From: Candidatus Staskawiczbacteria bacterium
GTDB lineage: Bacteria > Patescibacteriota > Minisyncoccia > Minisyncoccales > Staskawiczbacteraceae
Length of the DNA: 10,581 nucleotides
Assembly: GCA_943354455.1 (NCBI GenBank)
Contig: CALRCB010000012.1
Coordinates: forward strand, 1 to 10,581
Direction: 5' to 3'
Shown: piece after piece, positions 6,118 to 10,581 of the stretch
Layout of the letters: the number at the start of each line of letters is the position of its first letter
Position numbering within the stretch: the stretch's first letter is position 1
Program-made: the position numbers and the translations under genes
The notes under the pieces: generated by a model
The model's database searches: none
Told to the model about the DNA's origin: nothing
The model's input: only the letters and a program-made list of their open reading frames with translations

Positions 6118-8493
6118 ATGGAACTAATTAGAGATTTTAAAAAACTTAATAAAAATGATGCGGCTATTGCTGGGGGCAAGGGAGCTTCTCTTGGTGAAAT
6201 GTCGCAGGTAGGCCTTCCCGTGCCACCGGGTTTTGTGATTCTTTCTGAATCGTTCGAAAAGTTTTTAGAAGAAACTGATTTAAATGTTGAAATAGACACT
6301 GTTTTGCATTCGGTTAACCATAAGGAAATGCATACGATTGAAAATGCTTCAGAAAAGATACAAGCATTGATTTTGGGCGCCGATATGCCAAAAGATATTG
6401 AAAATGAAATTCAAAAGTTTTTTGCGCAACTAGATGCAAAATATGTGGCTGTTAGGTCTTCAGCAACTGCTGAAGATTCGGCTTCTGCCGCTTGGGCCGG
6501 GCAATTAGATAGTTTTTTAAATACCTCCCAAGAAACATTGCTGGAAAATGTTAAAAGATGCTGGGCTTCACTATTTACCCCAAGAGCTATTTTCTACCGA
6601 TTCGAAAAAGAATTACATAAACAAAAAATCTCCGTTGCGGTGGTAGTTCAAAAAATGATACAGAGCGAGGTTTCTGGCATTGCATTTTCGGTACATCCGG
6701 TCACACAAGACAGAAACCAGCTTATCATCGAGGCAGGTCTTGGCTTAGGAGAGGCTATTGTTTCTGGACAGATTACACCAGACAGCTATGTAGCAGAAAA
6801 AGAACCAAGAAGAATTATCGATAAAAATATTTCTTTACAAGCAAGAGGACTTTTTAAATCGGAAAAGGGAGGTAATGAGTGGCGAAATATTACCCGGGAG
6901 GAAGGGGAAAAACAAACTTTAACCGATAAACAGATATTAGAACTTTCAGAAATTATTTTACATATTGAAAACCATTATGGTTTCCCGTGTGACATTGAAT
7001 GGGCATTTGAAGGCGGTAAATTTTATATCGTGCAAAGCAGGCCGATTACGACACTTGCTCAATTGTCTAATAATCTAAGTGAACTAGATCAGGTTTTAGA
7101 ATCTGAGGGCATTAATAATAAGGATTTATGGGTTGAGCAAGGTAGGTGGGTGCAATCTCCATTTGCGTATGTAATGTTTTGTTATTTACAAACTACAAAG
7201 ATTGCCAAAGAGCTTGTTCCTGGTCATATATTTGCGAACGGTTTCAATATTGATGGTTTTGAGTTTCCTCTAAAAATTGAGAAAGAGGTATTGATGCGTT
7301 ATCTCAAAAAAGCTTATCAAGAAAATACCTTAGGGCAACTGACTCAAGAAATTGATACCAGGATGAAGGGGGTCTTCAAAGATCTTGAAGATTGGTTAGG
7401 TAAAACTGACAGCTATATCGAACATCACATCGATGAATTTTTGGATATCTATAAAGAGTTTAGTGGTATATGGTGTCTTGCGGTGTATGCGGGTAATTTA
7501 ATGACTCAAGTAGCCAAGGATGTTGGCTATATAAAAAATGAAGCAGATTTATTTGCAAAAGTGCATCCGCATTTACGTAAGACTTGGCTTGAACATGAAT
7601 TGGCAGATGTGGTCGCTATGGCTAAAAAATCACTACAGAAAGACTCTAGTCTTGCTAAAGATATTAAAAATTATCTAGAAAAGTATCGCTGGATTGCCAT
7701 TAGCAAGTGGCTGGGCGAGCCGATTACCGAAGAATATGCTAAAAAGCGTATCGCAGAAGAAATAATTAACATTCAGCAGAATAATTATCTTGCTCCAAAT
7801 CACGAACCAATTGAAGAAAATGCCTTAGATGGTGTTATTTGGTTCAGTATTTGTGCTGCCTATTGGCGCCCCGAATGTGGAAAAATGGAAATGATGATAG
7901 CGTTGCGACTGCGTAAGATGTTAGAAAAAATTGCAGAGGCAAATGGTATTACTTATGCCCAAGTATTACTTCTTTCCCCAAATGAGTTTACGGAAGTTGT
8001 AAAAGATGCAAGCCATAAAATCCAAAATGTAGAGAAAGTGTTGCAACGCGAAAAGGAGTTCTTTAGTTTTTTAACCAAGGATAACCGAGAAATTATTTTA
8101 ACTCCAAAAGATCCTCAATATGCAAAGATAAAAGCTAGATTTATTCCGGTAATTAATCGGAATGAACACTCAGACACTTTAAAAGGCATTGGTGCTTCGC
8201 CCGGAAAAGCTCGGGGAAAAGTAAGAATCATTAGTCAGGCAAAAGAATTTAGTTCTTTTGAACCGGGCGAAATTTTGGTTGCCGCAGAAACCACACCATC
8301 ATTTGTGCCATTGATGCGCATGGCATCGGCAATTGTTACGGGTATGGGCGGAATTACTTCTCATGCAGCAATCGTTGGAAGAGAGCTTAAAAAACCATGC
8401 GTAATTGCAGTAAAAGATGTGACGAGAATTCTCAAAACAGGAGATGAGGTGGAAGTGGATGCGGATAATGGAATCGTTAAAATTTTAAAATAA
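6118..8493 (+). CDS. PEP-synthase-like dikinase lacking the PEP/pyruvate barrel
   Basis: A 791-residue enzyme. Residues 1-312 form the ATP-grasp domain of the PEP synthase/pyruvate phosphate dikinase family: AGGKGASLGEM (18-28), RSSATAEDS (113-121), GIAFSVHPVTQ (187-197), EAGLGLGEAIVSGQ (205-218) and VQSRPITT (305-312). Residues about 335-680 are a helical segment of unknown specificity. Residues about 686-790 are a mobile phosphohistidine domain with GGITSHAAIVGRELKKP (744-760), the catalytic His being His749. It ends there, so the C-terminal TIM barrel that binds PEP or pyruvate in PEP synthase is absent. ATP, central domain, His domain is the order found in rifampicin phosphotransferase; the central domain should decide the acceptor, which I cannot identify. 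It starts one base after the kinase stop with no Shine-Dalgarno. A pipeline would probably call it PEP synthase (ppsA); the missing barrel argues against that. Confidence 0.85.
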   Translation: MELIRDFKKLNKNDAAIAGGKGASLGEMSQVGLPVPPGFVILSESFEKFLEETDLNVEIDTVLHSVNHKEMHTIENASEKIQALILGADMPKDIENEIQKFFAQLDAKYVAVRSSATAEDSASAAWAGQLDSFLNTSQETLLENVKRCWASLFTPRAIFYRFEKELHKQKISVAVVVQKMIQSEVSGIAFSVHPVTQDRNQLIIEAGLGLGEAIVSGQITPDSYVAEKEPRRIIDKNISLQARGLFKSEKGGNEWRNITREEGEKQTLTDKQILELSEIILHIENHYGFPCDIEWAFEGGKFYIVQSRPITTLAQLSNNLSELDQVLESEGINNKDLWVEQGRWVQSPFAYVMFCYLQTTKIAKELVPGHIFANGFNIDGFEFPLKIEKEVLMRYLKKAYQENTLGQLTQEIDTRMKGVFKDLEDWLGKTDSYIEHHIDEFLDIYKEFSGIWCLAVYAGNLMTQVAKDVGYIKNEADLFAKVHPHLRKTWLEHELADVVAMAKKSLQKDSSLAKDIKNYLEKYRWIAISKWLGEPITEEYAKKRIAEEIINIQQNNYLAPNHEPIEENALDGVIWFSICAAYWRPECGKMEMMIALRLRKMLEKIAEANGITYAQVLLLSPNEFTEVVKDASHKIQNVEKVLQREKEFFSFLTKDNREIILTPKDPQYAKIKARFIPVINRNEHSDTLKGIGASPGKARGKVRIISQAKEFSSFEPGEILVAAETTPSFVPLMRMASAIVTGMGGITSHAAIVGRELKKPCVIAVKDVTRILKTGDEVEVDADNGIVKILK
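8448..8468 (+). repeat. 21-base identity with 10335-10355 (paralogous gene ends)
   Basis: These 21 bases recur exactly at 10335-10355, at the same place in the phosphohistidine domains of the two paralogous genes (coding for VEVDAD and flanking bases). They reflect duplication or gene conversion, not a separate repeat element. Confidence 0.8.
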
Positions 8494-8499
8494 ATTTTT

Positions 8500-9270
8500 A
8501 TGGAAAATTTTTCTTTTATACGTCATGGCAATAAAATGGAGGCTGGGGTGGATCGTTTATCTATTGAAGAGTCTGGTCTGACAGTAGATCAACAAAATAA
8601 ATGGAAAGAAGCTTGTGCAACATTGGATGAAGGTGTTGATCCAGAAATTACTTACGAAAACCTGCCTTTGATTGAAAAAATGGCAGTTGATATTTTTGAA
8701 AAACTTCCCGATAAGGCACTTTTACTTTTTGCTTCAACGGATTTCCCTAGGACCAGGATGACTTGTGCTCTCTTGAGTATGGAACTGACGCGATTGGGAC
8801 TTGAAAATCCCGATAAACATATAGTTACTGGGTCAATTTGGGAATCACCAGAAGTAGCTAATCAAGATGAAAGCATTTCAAATTTACCTGGTGAGGCTAA
8901 GGGATTTCTTGATCTCTGGAAAAAATTTAAAGATAGAGAAGAGGCTAAAAGCGATCCATCGCTTAAAGAATATTTTAAGCAAAGTGGTGGCGAAAAAACT
9001 CATCCCAAAGAACAGGAAATCGTATTTAAATTAGCCAACCAAGATCTTGCCAATCCCGATTCTGTTTTTAGAAAAAGGGCAGACCAAATTAAAGGGCAAA
9101 TCGAATCCTTTAAAAAAAGATACCCAGATGGTGATTACAAAACCTATTTTTTTGGCATTGGACATGTATCTACGTTAATTTCTGTTGATATTGCTCTTAA
9201 TGATCGCGAAAAATATGATAGGGTTGAAGAAATACCAACTCCATTAACTATTATAAAAGCTGAAAAATAA
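8500..9270 (+). CDS. Histidine phosphatase superfamily protein
   Basis: A 256-residue cytosolic protein with the scattered catalytic pattern of the histidine phosphatase (phosphoglycerate-mutase-like) fold. These are FIRHGNK near the N-terminus (Arg8, His9 as the expected phospho-acceptor, Gly10), STDFPRTRMTCALL (79-92, Arg84 and Arg86), WESP (114-117, Glu115) and FGIGHVSTL (218-226, His222 as the second catalytic His). All core residues seem present, so it is likely active, but the middle and C-terminal part (about 125-215, charged and helical) matches no subfamily I can name. It is not a convincing glycolytic mutase, because the usual RHG-x-S-x-x-N context is missing. It begins 6 bases after the dikinase and ends 3 bases before the second phosphohistidine-domain gene, so it probably acts in the same pathway, perhaps removing a phosphate the others add. 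Confidence 0.7.
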   Translation: MENFSFIRHGNKMEAGVDRLSIEESGLTVDQQNKWKEACATLDEGVDPEITYENLPLIEKMAVDIFEKLPDKALLLFASTDFPRTRMTCALLSMELTRLGLENPDKHIVTGSIWESPEVANQDESISNLPGEAKGFLDLWKKFKDREEAKSDPSLKEYFKQSGGEKTHPKEQEIVFKLANQDLANPDSVFRKRADQIKGQIESFKKRYPDGDYKTYFFGIGHVSTLISVDIALNDREKYDRVEEIPTPLTIIKAEK

Positions 9271-9273
9271 AAA

Positions 9274-10380
9274 ATGAATACTAAAAAATATATCTTGGAT
9301 AGAATTAATTCGGGACCATTATTTAAACACTTTGAACGGGACTATAGTGTGTTTTTTCTTTCTTCCATGGGCGATACGCATACGGTAGCGAACCAACCAA
9401 AATACGGCAATGGAGGACTTACGTTTGCAATGATGACTTTCAAAAATAATGTATGTTGTTATTATCGTCTAGAGCAAGATAATGAGGTGTATCTTAAAAA
9501 TATTGCCGATAATATTGCTAAAGATACATCTATTAAAGATGAAATTTTTCATAACTATTCTTTAGCTTGTGAGAAAATACTGGGAATTTACCAACAAATT
9601 GAAGTTCAGGAAAATTTCGGTAAATCTTTTATTGAAAATTTATCAAAAACTATCAACCAGCTCATTCCTTATCAAATTTTGATTTTACATAGAACTGATT
9701 CATTTGTAACAGCGTTTGAAAAAACGTCCGAAGTGCCAGACGAAATTTATGTTATTCGTAAAAAATACGAATCGGCATTTGGTTTATTTGAAACTAGATT
9801 TGAGTTACTTTGTAAAAAAATAGTTAAAAAATTAGAAGATGTAACTGTCGAAGATCTTAAGTGTTTAACTGCATTAGAGATTATAGAATTAATGGAGGGA
9901 GGTAAGCGACCTAGCGAATTAATTAAAAAGCGTAAATTGCTGACCATCGTTAACTATTTGCCAAACGTAGAAATTTTAACAGGTCCGGATACGGAGGTAA
10001 TACTGCAAGCAATCCATGATAATGAGAGTAAATATCACCCTTCCGAAAACTTCACTGGTGAAATTAAGGGTAAAACAGTGTTTGGAACTGGAAAGGTAAT
10101 AGGAAAATGCCATGTGATTAGTGATTACGATACAATAGAAGAATTAAAAGAGGGTGAAATTTTGGTAGTACCGTCAACTCTACCGAAGTACAATAATGTG
10201 TATAAAAGAGCAAAAGCAATTATTACTGATGAAGGTAGTGTTTTGGCACATGCCTCTATTTTTTGCAGAGAGTTTAAAATTACTGGAATTGTCGGAACGA
10301 AAATCGCAACCAAAGTGCTGAAAGATGGTGATTTGGTGGAAGTGGATGCGGATAAGGGAATTGTTAAAATTATAAAATAA
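9274..10380 (+). CDS. Phosphohistidine-domain protein without ATP-grasp
   Basis: A 368-residue protein. Residues about 260-368 are a PEP-utilizer-type mobile phosphohistidine domain: GKVIGKCHVISDYDTIEELKEG (273-294 with a short variation), VLAHASIFCREF (323-334, expected catalytic His326) and an ending KDGDLVEVDADKGIVKIIK nearly identical to the end of the 791-residue enzyme. The canonical Thr-Ser before the histidine is Leu-Ala here. The part before it (about 160-245, with TALEIIELMEGGK and KLLTIVNYLPNVEIL) lines up in order with the central domain of that enzyme (about 595-665), so the two appear paralogous beyond the His domain. Residues 1-150 match nothing I know. No ATP-grasp domain is present, so the histidine must be charged by another protein, most simply the one two genes upstream, or it has lost catalysis. 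The start lies 3 bases after the phosphatase stop. Confidence 0.75.
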   Translation: MNTKKYILDRINSGPLFKHFERDYSVFFLSSMGDTHTVANQPKYGNGGLTFAMMTFKNNVCCYYRLEQDNEVYLKNIADNIAKDTSIKDEIFHNYSLACEKILGIYQQIEVQENFGKSFIENLSKTINQLIPYQILILHRTDSFVTAFEKTSEVPDEIYVIRKKYESAFGLFETRFELLCKKIVKKLEDVTVEDLKCLTALEIIELMEGGKRPSELIKKRKLLTIVNYLPNVEILTGPDTEVILQAIHDNESKYHPSENFTGEIKGKTVFGTGKVIGKCHVISDYDTIEELKEGEILVVPSTLPKYNNVYKRAKAIITDEGSVLAHASIFCREFKITGIVGTKIATKVLKDGDLVEVDADKGIVKIIK

Positions 10381-10382
10381 GT

Positions 10383-10581
10383 ATGTCTATTGTTTTAAAT
10401 AAATTTCTAGATGCTTTGAACGGTGATGTTATGTATCCACCGGTTCAGAATTGTTCGCCCTTTATTCATGGGTCGGGTATTCATCTTAGAAAATATTTTG
10501 AACCCTATTATCCTGGATTGCCGACATCACCCTATCTTAATGTTAGTTCGGAAAATCAATCTTTTATTGTGGTGACTGAGC
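10383..10581 (+). CDS. Start of an unrecognised protein, cut by window edge
   Basis: An open frame of 66 codons from an ATG 2 bases after the previous stop, running off the right edge without a stop. The visible peptide begins MSIVLNKFLDALNGD and continues with an aromatic and Pro-rich stretch (KYFEPYYPGLP). There is no signal peptide, membrane segment or motif I recognise in this part. The tight spacing and matching base composition make it a member of the same gene run, and it may belong to the same phosphotransfer pathway, but the sequence itself gives no function. Confidence 0.6.
   Translation, partial: MSIVLNKFLDALNGDVMYPPVQNCSPFIHGSGIHLRKYFEPYYPGLPTSPYLNVSSENQSFIVVTE

Noticed and set aside
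1..10581. CRISPR arrays, tRNA/rRNA genes, insertion sequences, attachment sites and replication origins.
   Set aside because: No regularly spaced repeats, cloverleaf-like sequences, transposase motifs or terminal inverted repeats were seen on reading both strands.

Overview
The window reads as a chromosomal stretch of a small-genome, Candidate Phyla Radiation (Patescibacteria) type bacterium, probably Parcubacteria-like. This is inferred from lysine-rich AT-leaning genes (about 37% GC in a hand-counted sample), very tight gene spacing, few Shine-Dalgarno sequences, a two-gene HerA/VirD4-like translocase with a zinc-ribbon tail, a compact phosphoglycerate kinase and dikinase-like enzymes. TGA acts as a normal stop (two genes end in it), so the code is the standard bacterial one and not the TGA-glycine code of Gracilibacteria or Absconditabacteria.

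Layout. Positions 1-104 on the minus strand hold the first 34 codons of an ABC-F-type ATPase. Diverging from it, behind a near-consensus promoter, is a secreted protein gene (268-849) with clearly higher GC (about 49%) and a real Shine-Dalgarno, closed by a terminator. Two small membrane-anchored proteins follow (995-1639) and end at a strong hairpin terminator. A consensus -10 box then starts a plus-strand run of eight tightly packed genes (1716 to the window end) with no terminator visible inside: a small membrane protein, the two parts of a membrane-linked DNA-translocase-like ATPase, phosphoglycerate kinase, a 791-residue ATP-grasp/phosphohistidine enzyme, a histidine-phosphatase-fold protein, a 368-residue protein with a phosphohistidine domain but no ATP-grasp, and the start of another unrecognised gene.

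How they may work together. The kinase / PEP-synthase-like / mutase-like series looks like lower glycolysis, but the details argue against a simple reading. The 791-residue protein has the ATP-binding and phosphohistidine domains of PEP synthase but lacks its PEP/pyruvate-binding barrel, giving the domain order of rifampicin phosphotransferase. The 368-residue protein shares its C-terminal phosphohistidine domain, and apparently the helical segment before it, but has no ATP-binding domain of its own. The phosphatase-fold gene lies between them. My main hypothesis is a phosphotransfer module on an unidentified substrate: one ATP-grasp domain may charge two phosphohistidine domains, with a phosphatase possibly reversing or editing the product. 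This is inference and untested.
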